Positions 1 to 13,400 of a DNA stretch of 64,000 nucleotides are shown here, piece by piece. A model generated the notes under the pieces. That model was not told the DNA's origin and made no database searches. It saw only the letters and a program-made list of their open reading frames with translations. Positions within the stretch are counted from its first letter, which is position 1. Every line of letters begins with the position of its first letter. Source of the stretch: Vigna angularis (Eukaryota > Streptophyta > Magnoliopsida > Fabales > Fabaceae); contig NC_068970.1 of the NCBI RefSeq assembly GCF_016808095.1, positions 64,703,130 through 64,767,129 of the forward strand, in the 5' to 3' direction. Position numbers and translations under genes: made by a program.

Positions 1-1965
1 ATGATTAAATTTTTTGTATAAAACTTGTCATGTTTGAGGTTATTCGTGGACGTTTTTGATAGATGACTCATTTTCGTAATTTTAGACAAGTTAGACATTA
101 TTTATACTGATATGGTAAATTAGTCTTATTTCTTCATGTTTAATCGAGAGAAACACATAATTGGTAGTTTAGGATGTAAAAAAAATACTCTTATGAAAAC
201 TTGAAAGTGCGTTAAAGCTTGTGAAAATATTTTTTTTTTTGTATTTATATATAAGTGTGTTGGTGTGGTATACTAATACTAAATATGGAAAAAACTACTA
301 AATTCATGCAAATTTATTTTTCAAATTACTATAACATGAATTCTTGAAATATATTAGTAAGTCATTAAGTAAGTCATTCTCATGGGACACTCTTTCACTT
401 GTATTTGTATAAAAGTTATTGTTCATAACCACGATTTTGATGTTATTGTCAAATTAACGTAAAAAGAACACAACTTTGATTAATTTAAGTATGTGTTAAT
501 TTTAACTATGTATACGAAAGTCGTGCATACAAAGCATAAGTCTTTTGGTTTTTTTATTTAAATTGACATTGTTTAAATATCATAACTTAGATATTTTTAT
601 GTTGAAATTTAGTCATACAATGAATTTTCCTAAAACAAAAGTTGTGCTTCATATGCATAGTTTTGTTTATGTTTTTCTTTATTCTTTTTTTATACATGAA
701 GATGTTTTGAATTGTATAAAACTTCTACATGTTCCTAGGTAAGAATCACATTGAGTTTCATAATACTAAATAAATGTCACAATATAAACAATATTAGAGG
801 TCTAATTAACATCATCAAACTTGTAAACAATCCTACGACAATCTTGATGTCTATTTCGCATTAAGCTCAACTACTACGCATTAAGCTCAACTACTACTCA
901 TTAAGTATTATATTACTTATAATAGACTCGTCTACCGTTAAAATACTTTGATCACTCTCAAACCCAACATATCACACATTTATTAGTACGATAATTTCAT
1001 TCTCTTTCTCGTACTCACTTATAAACGAACCAGAAAATAAACCTCTTTCACTTGTTACTAAACTAGACTATTCTCAACCTCACTTGAGTCACTAATTTTA
1101 GTCACTCAACGAATCTAATTTATTTTTCCCCGTCACTATTATCATTATAACTTTCATTCAAATTGTTGTCACTTACAAAACACGTATAACTCACTTTAGT
1201 TCAAACAATTACAAACAATTACCATGACAGCATCAACTTACCATATCTTTAACTTCTTTGCATCATGATGGGATTGTGAAGGATATCAAGACTGGCAGTA
1301 ACAGTCTCCTTAACAGATAACACAACAATGTTCATATTTATAATCATAGTAAAAAATATAATAAAACATTTGTGCATTTGAAACATGATTTCTACTTAAA
1401 AAAAATTGTATAAAACTCGTGTCACACATAATTTTGTTGTGAAAATAAATAACAGTTAAAAAAATACCCATTTGAAAAGAAACTTGCACCACTTCAGTAA
1501 ATTTCCGAACAGGAATGAATTTCCCATAAAAGATAACAAAAAGTATTAGGATTTTCTTTCGACTTTTGTAATTGTTCTTCAATTTGGGCCCTCGTCCCAT
1601 TTCCATAGCATAACTCCTAAACTGACCCAAATTATCTAGAGCATAAGGCTAAAATTTTGCAGGCTTTCTGTCTCTTTCGAGAGCTATTAGTTTACATCTC
1701 CATCCGGCATTTGTGAACTGCTACGCAACAATTTCCCTCGTAGTTGTAGCCCCGACAGGACCAAAGACCAAACCCCACTCGAAAAAAAGGTCCATTTAGT
1801 ACACAGCGACAACAAAACACAATAATCTTGGGACACCATTTTTAAGGTTCACCCTTGAAAACAATAATCTTTCTTTCTTGTCTTCTCTTCTCTTCTTCCA
1901 CCCCCACATCACCGTCTCATCTCATACACGAAAAAAAGCATATAAAGAAAAAAAAGAAAAAACCA
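1..1965. other. AT-rich 5' flank of the clathrin assembly gene
   Basis: I see no gene in this stretch. It is AT-rich, with short ORFs that lack codon structure or family resemblance. It contains a small 20-bp tandem duplication (857-905). From about 1860 to 1910 it carries a pyrimidine-rich CT leader typical of a plant 5' UTR, just before the ATG at 1966. The promoter of the + strand gene should lie here, but I cannot place a convincing TATA box. Confidence 0.6.
857..905. repeat. 20-bp tandem duplication
   Basis: The 20-mer beginning CGCATTAAGC at 857-876 is repeated exactly at 877-896. A partial third copy (CATTAAG) follows to about 905. This is a simple local duplication in non-coding DNA. 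Confidence 0.85.
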
Positions 1966-3327
1966 ATGCAGAGGCGGTTCAGGCAAGTTTGCACTTCTTT
2001 AAAAGAACGCAGCTTCATGAGCTATGCAAAGTTTGCTGCAGTGAGTGGCTTCTCTGACATGAACATCATCATCATAAAAGCAACAGCCCCAGATGACGTA
2101 CCTCTGCAAGAAAAGTACATACAGCAGCTTTTGAAACTCTTTTCCATTTCTCCGACTACCTGCCACTCCTTCGCAGTCAGCTTCACTCGTCGATTTGGAA
2201 CCACTCGTAGCTGGCGTGTTGCACTCAAATGTCTTATTCTTCTTCACCGTTTGCTTCGTTCTGTCCCGGGAAAAAGCACCCTCTGGAATGAACTCTTGTG
2301 GACACGTTCCAATGCCTTGATTTCTCTCCACCCTTGCCATTTCAGGGATGAATCTTCCTCTTGTCCGGTTTCCTTCACAAACTTTGTCACATCCTACGCA
2401 CACCTTCTGGATGAAGCCCTTAACTGCGTTGCTTTTGATGACAACACAATCGAAGGACAGGAAGTAGATGAGAAAGAGGAACCTACGGCTGCAACTGAAA
2501 GTTTTCAAGAGAAAATGAAGGGACTGGGAGAAATGCTTGAAATATTGCCACAATTACAAAGCCTTATAGATAGGGTGATGCAATGTTATCCAGTAGGGGT
2601 TGCATCACGAAGTTTTATTGTGCAGTGTGCCATGAAACTCATACTTCGTGACAGCTTCGTTTGTTACACAAAATTCAGAAGAGAAATAGTTGGGGTTTTG
2701 GACAATCTGCTTGAGATGCCGTATAGAAACTGCATAGCCGCTTTCAATATATACAAGAAAGCTGCAGTTCAAACTAATGAACTTTACGAGTTTTATGAGT
2801 GGTGCAAGGTAAAGGGTATGTGTGGACAGTACGAGTATCCTTCGGTGGAGCCAATTCCATACATACAAATCAAGGCTTTGGAAAGTTTTCTGAGTGGAAT
2901 GTGGCAGTTAACGGAGTCTTCGTCCCCAATAACTAGCCATTCATCATCTTCTGCGGCATCTCCGGATTTCACTGAAAGACAAGTAGTGACGAGAAGAGAT
3001 ACTGATGACATCAAAGGAAAAGTGATTGAGGCTGAAGAAGAGAAGCCTTTGATTGAACCAGACAGAGAAGACGACGAGAACCTTAGCTGGGAGACAATTT
3101 TGGAATCCTCTGTTAGTTTTAGCCATGCTTATCAGAGGGACCTATGCAGCTCCTTCTATCAGCTGGGATGGGAAGGAGGATATGGCATCGAGCAACATAG
3201 CTTTAATGCGAAGAAAGAACACAAGCACGAGCATGCATACGACACAATGAATATCGCCGTTCACAAGTCTCCTACAGCTACTCACAACCCATTCTCCGAA
3301 CCATATTGCTGTTCCCCTCAAGTTTAA
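1966..3327 (+). CDS. Putative clathrin assembly protein, ANTH domain (AP180/CALM family)
   Basis: Single-exon gene encoding 453 aa. Proteins of this family bind phosphoinositides and clathrin at the plasma membrane or trans-Golgi network and help form endocytic vesicles. The N-terminal ANTH fold covers about residues 1-290. Residues 38-51 form the plant lipid-binding signature: KAT, a spacer, then KY, equivalent to K(X)11K(H/Y). The stretch around WRVALKCLILLHRLLRSVP is typical of the plant ANTH core. The C-terminal third (about 320-453) is acidic and probably disordered. It has one NPF tripeptide near residue 443 (HNPFSEP), a motif that can bind EH-domain proteins. The ORF is open upstream to a TTG at 1855, but the first ATG is at 1966, and MQRRFRQ is a plausible family N-terminus, so I start there. 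It most resembles the Arabidopsis At1g33340 type; that subgroup assignment is from memory. Confidence 0.9.
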   Translation: MQRRFRQVCTSLKERSFMSYAKFAAVSGFSDMNIIIIKATAPDDVPLQEKYIQQLLKLFSISPTTCHSFAVSFTRRFGTTRSWRVALKCLILLHRLLRSVPGKSTLWNELLWTRSNALISLHPCHFRDESSSCPVSFTNFVTSYAHLLDEALNCVAFDDNTIEGQEVDEKEEPTAATESFQEKMKGLGEMLEILPQLQSLIDRVMQCYPVGVASRSFIVQCAMKLILRDSFVCYTKFRREIVGVLDNLLEMPYRNCIAAFNIYKKAAVQTNELYEFYEWCKVKGMCGQYEYPSVEPIPYIQIKALESFLSGMWQLTESSSPITSHSSSSAASPDFTERQVVTRRDTDDIKGKVIEAEEEKPLIEPDREDDENLSWETILESSVSFSHAYQRDLCSSFYQLGWEGGYGIEQHSFNAKKEHKHEHAYDTMNIAVHKSPTATHNPFSEPYCCSPQV

Positions 3328-4454
3328 TGAGATATTTTTAAGAGATCATTCTAGCCCTTAGCAATACATGAAGTCCATAATGCATTACATGTCCTGTATT
3401 CATGAAATTAAAATCGCAGTTCCATTATCATTGGATTTACCTTCGTTCAGGATCTGCCATGCATTCAATTTAAAAAAATCAGATATCTTCGGTAATAGAG
3501 GTACTCCAGACATCATCCTATTGACTAGGTAAATAAGGTTGGTTATATATAATATATTTTCTGAGCGAAGTTGAAAACCTACTAACAAATGGCAAGCAAA
3601 CCTAAAATCAGTTACTTTCACAAAACAACTCTACTATATTAGTAGTGTTTAATTAAATAGAGAACAAACTCCATGATAACTATAAATAATCATGTATTTA
3701 AGTGTATGTATGAATTCATCATACACATACTCGCATTGATTAAAACAAGTTGCGTTTATGTCAATGAATTTGACAAAGGAAACTATAATTTGAGTAGAGA
3801 TGTATGTATGAATTCATCATACATATACTCGCATTGATTAAAAACAAGTTGCGTTTATGTCAATGAATTTTAATTTAGTAATAATGTGTACAAACAAATA
3901 CCAATGTATAAATATAGATAATACATACAACACATCAATAGAACGTGCTAACAGAATAATCATGTTAAGAGGCTCAATTTCCGAAGCTTGGTTTTAATAA
4001 CCAAACAAACATCCAGTATTGGGGTTCAACAATTTAAATGCATGGATATGTAACCACAGGTGCAACGAAACCATCTTCATGAAAGACCACCGAACAGTTG
4101 CACCAAGTCTACAACATCTATGTTTCCTAGGTTTGTCTATTGATGTAAATGAAGGTTTAAAAAAAATAATCACATTTTTTGAAGTACATTTGACGACCAC
4201 CGGCTATCGAGAATATACAACACTATATACAAGTCTATAAGAGAATTCATAACATTTCATGCTCATTTCTGAAAGACTAAACAATTCCAACTCTGCCGAA
4301 ATCTGGCAGAAGTTACCAAAACAGTGAGGGCTGACAGTGAAAAGTGTTGTGAACCCACCACCTCAACTCACGCACAAAGTTAGCATTATAGCACGTGCAT
4401 GAAATGAAACAACCTTCAAAAAAGTTTAGTTGCGAAATCGCCCCTTTTGATTTG
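3328..4454. other. Convergent 3' intergenic region
   Basis: This lies between the 3' ends of the + strand clathrin assembly gene and the - strand THO2 gene. It should hold both 3' UTRs and polyadenylation signals. It contains a pair of direct repeats (3703-3870). No gene is seen; the short ORFs on both strands lack any recognisable product. Confidence 0.6.
3703..3870. repeat. Direct repeat, about 69-bp copies at 98-bp spacing
   Basis: The sequence starting TGTATGTATGAATTCATC at 3703 recurs at 3801 with only small differences: one substitution in CATACACATA/CATACATATA and one extra A in the later A-run. Each copy runs about 69 bp, with 29 bp of unique DNA between them. Confidence 0.85.
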
Positions 4455-7400
4455 CTACTTCCGGTGCCTCCGCTTTTGATCAGCTCTTTGTCTCTTCTCA
4501 TCATCCCATTCACGATCATACAAGCTAATACTCAATTAAGGTCACAGCACTGAACAAATATAATAATGGAAATGTGAATGGACATTAAGCAATTCAAACA
4601 TTCATAAATGATAAAATATAATGCATGTTTAGGCAACTCATCAAACAAGGACTCCATACCACGATTCCCTAAGAAAAGGATGTAAAACGTAGTGGACATA
4701 ATACATGCAAATGAAGGGCACATAAGTAAACAGTCTAGTGATGCCCTCCACCAAAAATATATTGAAAGACACGAAATCATGAATTAAAATAATAAGCGTG
4801 CATATCAACAGGTGAAGGATACGGGTCTGAATCACGGCGATTCAACTTGCTGGCAACCTCTTTACCGTGAATCCTGATATTTGGTTCATCTATGTAGTTT
4901 GGATGCTGGATGACGGGTCCCTTTCTGTCTCCCCTGTCCCTTCCATCATACCCCAGTGACATACCAATACCAGGGGGAGGAGGTGGAGGAGCCACAGGTG
5001 AGTACTCCCCAGGTTCACCAGTTGCTAGGTGCTCCCTCTTAAGTTTCCGTCTCTTGGATGCGGCATTTAAATCCAAGTCTTCCTTTAGCACATTAGGTTT
5101 CTCTCTTTCTCTCTCCCTCTCTTCAACCTGCATTACAGATCAGAAAGACTATTTAACATCTTAAGAACAAAGAACGGCTAATCACCTGTCTTTCCAAACA
5201 CCAGAAGAGACTAAAAGGTGTTGAAAACAAGCTAGTACTAGTTAGTAAAATATCAAGTCAAACATAGAAAAGGGAAAAAACCTGCCAATGCAAGACATTT
5301 AAGTATGTAATAATGAAATAGTATAAATTCCAAGGAAAAACAAGCTGGAATAAATCTTACATTCAGATATTCTATATTCTTGCAATACTTAACCCTGCTA
5401 AAACTGTAACAATAAAATCATCATAATTTCTTTCAAACTGAGTTATTTTTTCATTTGTTTCACTCACTTTCAGCTTCCGGTGATAATAAATATATTAACC
5501 ATTACGACTTCAACAAAGAAATCGATAGTTCTTCATAGAAAACCATGATTGTTAAAAATATAACAGTCAGTTATTTGTTATCAAATTGACAAGTATTATA
5601 ACGTTCACACTAATCCATAGGGCTACAACGTGTATAAGTCACAAAGTAAATATCCTTCTTTAGTAGCAGATAGTGTAGAGTGAGGATTGATAATCAATAT
5701 TTATCCATACCTTAATCTCTTCACGTTTTCGATCTCGAAAATCATCTTCTTTACGGCGTTTTGAATCGTCCTGAGAAACCACAGTCTCTTCTGATCGTCT
5801 CCGTTCCTTTTCTTCATGCCTTGGAGAAAGTCTTTGAGAGTGCCTCGTAGCTCCATACCTCCTATCAGCATCTTCATCACGCCTACCAGCTCCCAAAGAT
5901 TGAGGAACCATATTAGGAGGTAAAGGGGGTGGTGGAGGCAAGTTTTGACCATGGAAGCGATCATCAGCATGTGATTTTTCTACTGATGCATCACTGTAAC
6001 GTAACTTATTTCTATCATCCTTGCTTCTTTCATCCTTAGCTTTCTCAGGGAGTCTATTAAAACTCCTCTCACTACCCCTCTCTTGCATTCTCTCAACAGA
6101 TCGTTCTCTTCCATATCTTTCAAGGGACCTATCCCTAGGTTTTTCTGCTACAGAGTCATCACCCCGAGACTTGTCCATACGGTCTAATCTTTCCCTGTGG
6201 TCCCTGTCATATCTTTCATTGCCCTTGTCTTTTGGCCGTTCCAGTGACTTATCACCTGCCCTGTACAGACCATGTTCCTCTGGTCCCAATTTTTCATCAG
6301 AAAAGCGAGGATCCATCAACTTATCTCTTTCAGAGAATCGAACTTCACTTTCAAAATCTCTTACCTCAACATCTCCTTTTCGTCGTTTACCTAGTCTGTC
6401 TGGTTCTTCAGCAGAACTGGCTCTCTTCTGAACTTTTTCATTTGATTTTGAAGTGATTCCTGTGTTTTCATGCCTGGGGGAATGAACTACGCGAGAAGAG
6501 GATCCTCTAGTGAAATCAGTGGTATCATTTCCTTCATCCTTCACCACAGATGCTCTACTATCAGAAGACTTGGCAACTCCAGCCTCAGCCTTTGATTCAT
6601 TACCAGGACCATCCAATGAAATCCTTATTGGTGGGTTTGAACCTTTAGTAGAACCTGTAATGGTGTTACCATTAGCACTGACTAAAGAAGTTACATTGGT
6701 AGTTCCACCGTGTCTTCCCTCCAATGCATGGGTTTGTAGATCCTTGTCACTACTCAAGGAGCCTGAAGTTCTAGCAACAGGTTTTCCAGACCTACTATCT
6801 TCTTTTACAGGCTCTTGTTTTGATGGTTTTGAAAGTGAACCAGTAGGCACCGATCGCTTTGCTGAAGCTCTTGACTGAAAACATGGGAACCAAATTATTC
6901 TGGATAAAATATAAAATTGGAAAACTAATAATATTGAAGATTAGAAGAGAAAGGATAAAATGGCATCTTATGTTATCATATAATTTAAGAAACATTGTTT
7001 TAAAACAATTAGGTTTATCAAATAATTGATTATTTTATTCAACATTAAACTTCAGTCCTAGATTTCTTATCATGTAATAAAACTTGGGGCTAAATTAATC
7101 AAGTCTTTATGATGATAGGATTATTATCACCTTCTGGCCCAATTTTCTTGCAATACAGTATTAAAAATTCTTGAGCTTAATAATTCTCGCTGACTATTAC
7201 ACAATTTGGCCAACCAATCAATACTTATATCCAACTTCGGTCCTAAATCTTATTCTTCAACCCAACGATATTATACTTTTAATCCCAAAATCTATGCAAG
7301 AAACCTTGCCACTAAACTATTAAAACTGAAATACTAATTGCTACCTCAGCATTTCTTGTTCCATGTTCATCTGATGATCTATTTATCGATTCTTCCACTT

Positions 7401-10400
7401 GCTTTGAGTTTTCCATAGACTTTGACACCCCAGATTGCATAGAAGGTAAGATCGAGGATGTTTGGGCATCTAATCCATTTACCATTGAACCACTCTTGAC
7501 TTTTGTATGGCCAGAATCAGATTTTGTCACAGTCATGCTTTCAGTTCTTTCAGACTTTCCATCTGCAGATTTTGTTCTTATTACCTGATCTTTGGCCGTG
7601 TTTCCAGAGTCCACATGTTTTCCACTGGCAGATTCATTTTGTGAAACATTGAGATTCATCCCACTATGCACAGTTGCTGAATTTCCAGCTGAAGATTTAG
7701 TCACGGTTGGTGCAGGTTTCAACTCAAGATAACCCATACCAAATTCTTCATCAGTCACCCAAGAAGGCTGCAAAAGGAGTTAGAATTAGTATGTTGAAAC
7801 AAAATAAAGGTAAACCTATAATAAGTGACACACATACCTTCCTAGCAGCCAATGCTGCTGCAACACCAGTTGCCAACACCTTAAGATCCTCTCTTTCATC
7901 ACTTTTAATCTTAGCTACCTGCATGGAAGATGCAACGACTTAAATGTAATATTATAAATTACTAGTACAAGCAAAGTTTACAATAAGGATATCTTACTCG
8001 CTTCTCAAGGTTTATCCCACTCTTCCGGGTAACTGGGAAAACACAAGAAATTTTTGTCAACATTATAAGTGCATTTCTAATTTCCATGTACTCGCTAGAT
8101 TCCAGACACTGAATTAGTAAACGTGTGATTCTTTGACTCCACTTCCAGTGTACCTATCCGCCAAAAAGTAAATACCAAAATCTATCATTTAGCATCATTT
8201 AACATTCAGTAGACTAATAATAGATCACAATTAAATAAGTCAAAGCCTTAAGAAAGAATCTATATAATTTATAACAATTAATAATGGGAATTGGATTTTA
8301 TAACTGTTTTTTCGTGTACATATTTATTTTACCTCTTTTACCCCTCATTCTCTTCAATGACCCATCTAAAACAAATTACGCATAATTTAATTGTATAATT
8401 ATACTAATAACCAGTAAAAATTAAAATATCTTATAATTGTTTTTATACATATCTATTCCATATGAAGACATCTTAGTTCAAGTTGGAGAGAATGAATATG
8501 CTAGTAGAGGTGGTGTTTAGCACCTTTGGATGATTTGGAGATTCCTCCAATTATTGATAATGAAGAAGGTCCTGGAGGAGAGAATATCAACGAAAATGAA
8601 GATAATGATGTAGAGGACAACGATGATTATCCTGCTTTTGATATGAAAGATTTCCTAGGATAGTTTATATTAAACATTGAACAATTTATTAGATTTTTTA
8701 TGCTTCTCCAAACTTACGAACCTATTTTACTTGTTATGAGCCCATTTTATGAATTATGTATGAGTTATTTTTATTATTTATATTATTTTAAATGATGCAC
8801 CTATTTATGATTATAATTTTTTATTTACTCTAACTCTTACTAGTCGAGTTACTATCCTCAAGTACGAGTTTTCATTCCCTTTTCGATCCCCTTATGATCC
8901 TCGAGTTTGAAAACATTGCTCCAAGCTGACCACAACTAAAGTGGGCTAAGTGCGTCCACAATTAAAATGACTTTCTAATAATATTTTATATTTGTAATTA
9001 TTTCTAGTGTATAATGCGCAGGTGATATGCAAGTTGAGATAGAGTGGAAAAGCAAGTAGATCTACTTAACGGAAGCAAAGAGATTCATCGCAGTTAAAAC
9101 CAGTACAGATTAGAACTTACCTTAATGAACTGCCCATATGTAACTCGTTGACTATCTGGATATCTATAGTAAACAGCAAACCCTGGCATGTTTCCACACT
9201 CACGTTCATAAATAGATTCATCACTCTGGAAAAGAAGGAATTGAAAACATAGCAAACATTAAAAAAATGAACTCCTTAAAATTATATTAGAAAAATAAAA
9301 CGGTAAAGAAAAACACAAGTACCTTCCAATAGTAAGCTATCTTCAAAGTCTCATACAGAAACCTACCAAGCCTGCCTGCCTCGTATTCAGTGCAGCAGCA
9401 TATCATAGGTTGTAGGGTCTTACAAATCAAAACATCTATATGATTGACTGTGTTAAAAAAAGGGGTTCCAAGGGAATGAAGTGTGTGGACAAACATAGCA
9501 CAATAAACAGCATCTGGCATACTGAAAGTACAGCGTGGAAAAATACAGCGCTGAAGAAACTCCATGTTGATCTTCAAGGTGTCAGGACAGGAACTTAACC
9601 ATATTTTCTTTTCATGAGAAAGACGTCTATGAACAGATGCAACATTCTCCTCGTGTTTATGAAGTTCACTAATCAGCCGATCAAGAGATTCTTGAATTCT
9701 TTCCTTTTCTTTCTTCCTCTTTGTAATTGCTGAGCTCGAATTGTCAGAAAGCTCCTCCAATGATTTAAGATTTGCATGCAGCTTGCCTATTTCTGACTCG
9801 TATCGATTTTTCGGGACATATAGATCATATAACGTAAGACCCCAAAATGTTGCATAAAGATCGGGAGATAAGCTATTCCATGCTTTTGGAGGTAACATGG
9901 TTTTAACAGTATCAAGAAGATACGACCAACTGGATACAATAATAAAATAGTAAATAGTAATCCACAACATAGAGAAAATAAACTTTACACATCTTATTGC
10001 ATATCAGAAACAGATAATAATTTACATTTTCAGATTTAACTATTATGGAATCTAAAACATCTTGCAATGAAAAAGGTTAGGGTTATAACCTTATAGGATT
10101 TTGGGCAGAGCCAAGATTTAGTACCATACTACCAGAATTATCCAGAGGATCAGACTCAAAGTTAGAAGATGCATCACTAGCACCACGTTTATCATCCAAG
10201 GGCCAATAAATATCAGGATCTCTCTGAGACTTGAAAAGCCTCATTATGGGACGATATATCAAGAAAGCAACCTAGTCCAGGGGTAAAGAATGGCAGTAAA
10301 TACAGATTCAAGTGAAGAATGATGTAGCAAGACCGATGCAGATAAAGAGAAAACCATGACAGAATAGCAGATAAAAAAATGTAGCAACTACCATAGATCA

Positions 10401-13400
10401 TGTAGGAAGTTCATATAAATAGAGGTAGAGGGGAAACAAAACCTCGGGGTCCAGGTGGTAAAGGTGGACTAGGTCATGGAGGGAGGGAATAAGAATGCCA
10501 TAACTTGATGATGGGGTGACTGCACTGCCAAGAAATTCCACATATTGAAGGAGAGTTCCATGACATCTATCAAACTGCTCGCTAACCATCTTAATGTAGG
10601 GTGCATCTGCATTTACGACAGCTCTGCAAAACATTAAATTTTGAGAAAAGAATCTTGATAGACAATTATAACATTTTTTTAAGTTTACAAGCTTACAGAG
10701 ATCGATGTTGAGCAAGAAGTAGTAACAGTGGGATTGCCAACTTTGGTTCATCTTTTGGAAGTAATGCGTCTCTCAGTCTGCTAGTTGACTTTATCAATGC
10801 CTGCACTTATTAGTTGATAACTTAAGCAACTTACCATGCCAACCCCAAGTCAGATGTTGAAACTTATAAATAAGTAGTAACTAAAATTAATTAACACTAG
10901 AAAATTCATTATTTTGCTGTAACGAAAGAAAAAACAATGCAACCAAAAAAATATTCAAACAATAGCAGTTGCACTGGTTTTGCTTTCTTTACGCTAATAA
11001 AGAGATCATAAGCATACTTCTAAATAAAATAGTGCACTAGTTTGCTTTCTTTACAGGAAATTAATGAAAAGAGATCATTCAACTAATTCACACTTATCTA
11101 CTTCAGGAATTTAAATCTATAAACCTCCAATTATCATGGATAAATCAAGTGATTTTCATTCAGCATACGTCTCACAATTTTCCAAAAACCAAAATATAAT
11201 CTGATATGTTAAGTAACCAGTATCGGTACATGCAAAAAAACTTGGCCAATGCAAATTAACATAGGGAATTGACATTTGCCACACTTAAAAACTGTCCATT
11301 ATATGGAGTAGAATTTCAATCCATACAAACAGCAATGTCACTAATGTCTTGCTTTAGAGAATCTTCTAAGACATAGATTTTGTACCTTATTATTCCGAGT
11401 TACACCAAAAGAAGTTGCTTGATATCTGAGAGTGTCACTCCCTGCCATTGCATCAAGCTGTTCCTCAGTCAAGTTCTCTGTGTACTGGACATTTGCCATT
11501 TGTTGAATAAGCTCCTAAACAAACCCACAAAAGTATTCATTAGCAGCCAGCATTTGATTTTTCTTGCGAGCCATAGCTCAGATTATACATTATTAGAAAA
11601 AGAGACAGAAGAAACACCTGCAGTAGAACAAGCTCAATTCCTTGCCCCTTTTTTAACTGATTCACAAGATACTGGAAGAGGCCCCGTAATTCCATTGATG
11701 GGTACTTCTTACACCTATAATGAAAAAATGACTATGAAAACATTCAAAGAAAATTGTTCTTCAAGCAGTAATCACACAAATCCTACTCAATATAGAACAT
11801 AAAGAGGCAATAATAAAAACGAGCAATCATAGGCAACATCAGCAGAAAACAATTTAAAGTAAAATGAAAGCACAATTTCATATATCTGTCAGTATATATC
11901 AATTTCCACACAGACCAGACAATTATACCAACATATAGGATGAAATTGCAGAATCATATGGCAAGGAAATCAAGTTCTCTCACCACCCACAAAAGATGAA
12001 TGAACTCAACAACGTAACCCATGACATATGACATATTCACTCAAGACGTAATCCTAATTGGATCCTACATTTGTTCGCATTATTTAACAGTAACATCAAC
12101 CAATTAATTTTGTCTTTTCTTGTTTGTACGCTACTTGATTAAGTATATATAATTTGATTATTATTTTAACTAGAAAAAGTGTTGCTAATTATTTCTTTGA
12201 TCGCTAGCATTTTTTTCTGCATTGTCAAAGATTGGAGACATTCCTCCAATTTCCAAGTGTTGTTCACAGTAGGTAACAGCTCCAGCTCTGAGAGGCAAAC
12301 TAATTACATAATTAAGGCACCTTTTGAAGGAGATGACCATTAAAACCATACTTAAATTCACCAAACAGAACTCAGAAAAGCTAATACATAATATAAACAC
12401 AAATTTTTTGTTATATTATTACACACTCAATATAATATTCAACAAAAGGGAACACTGTAGAGAGAGAAAGAGAACAACCAAACCAAACTGCTCCAGGCAT
12501 TTCAATCCCCATCCCTCCACCAAGGCAAAACAAATTCCTAGCAGAATATTGGCACCCAAAGTTGGTCAATGTTTAACAAGTATGCCCAGCAAAAATAGTG
12601 TGGCCACAAGCATATCATTCTTCATTACTGAGGTATATGGCAAAGTAAGACCAGATATTAGAAATGTTATGCTATCCGTTCATCAGAAGATGGGTATCTC
12701 AGTGCTATACAGTCAATACGATAATCAAACATCCTGATGCAATGAACTATTGTTCACCAATCAAGTAAACTACTGGTGATTAGGTCAAATGAAAAGCCTT
12801 AATTTCAATCATCCTCTTTTCTGAAGAAAGAATACACTATCTATCAATATTAGTCGTCCATTGGGTTCATTTGTGCAGTGAACAGTTTCCACAAGAGTAA
12901 ATGGTTTCCTTGACATCTTTTCATCACCATTTGCATCACAAGAGGACAACTTCGAAGAATGCTACTACAACCGAAGGCTCATCAGAAGGATCCAAACCTA
13001 TATGTTATCAGCCCAGCAACAAGGACCAACCATTCGTGTCTAACAGTAGGCTTTTAGCAAGAATGACTAGTCATCATATTGCAATCACTCGGTAAACAGT
13101 TCAGGTTCCATACATGGGCAACAACTTATGAATTTGTATCCTTATTACTTTGAAAATCATCATGAACTATGTGTAGACAAAACGGTAATGTATAGTTACA
13201 AGCACCAGCCCCCCTCCTTCACATCATACTGCGTAAATGCAACTAAACTGACCATCCCGTCATTAACATTAGAAATGATCAAAAAATCATTGTGCAGCAC
13301 ACATATCATGCATACAACACAGGCCATCTTTCACATAATAAACCTTGAACACTTCTGACTGATGTCATTGCATTTTGTAAGTACCCATTGTTTCATCTCC

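Noticed and set aside
545..742. Small + ORF in the left flank
   Set aside because: Phe/Leu-rich translation typical of random AT-rich DNA, with no promoter or homology evidence.
1855..1965. In-frame upstream extension of the clathrin assembly ORF
   Set aside because: It begins at TTG, not ATG, and the translated stretch is a lysine-rich, leader-like sequence. The ATG at 1966 fits the family N-terminus.
1999..2553. 184-aa ORF antisense to the clathrin assembly gene
   Set aside because: It is a shadow of the ANTH-domain coding sequence with no recognisable domain.
6021..6431. Ser/Leu-rich ORF antisense to the large THO2 tail exon
   Set aside because: It is produced by the complement of Arg/Asp/Glu-rich codons in the THO2 tail.
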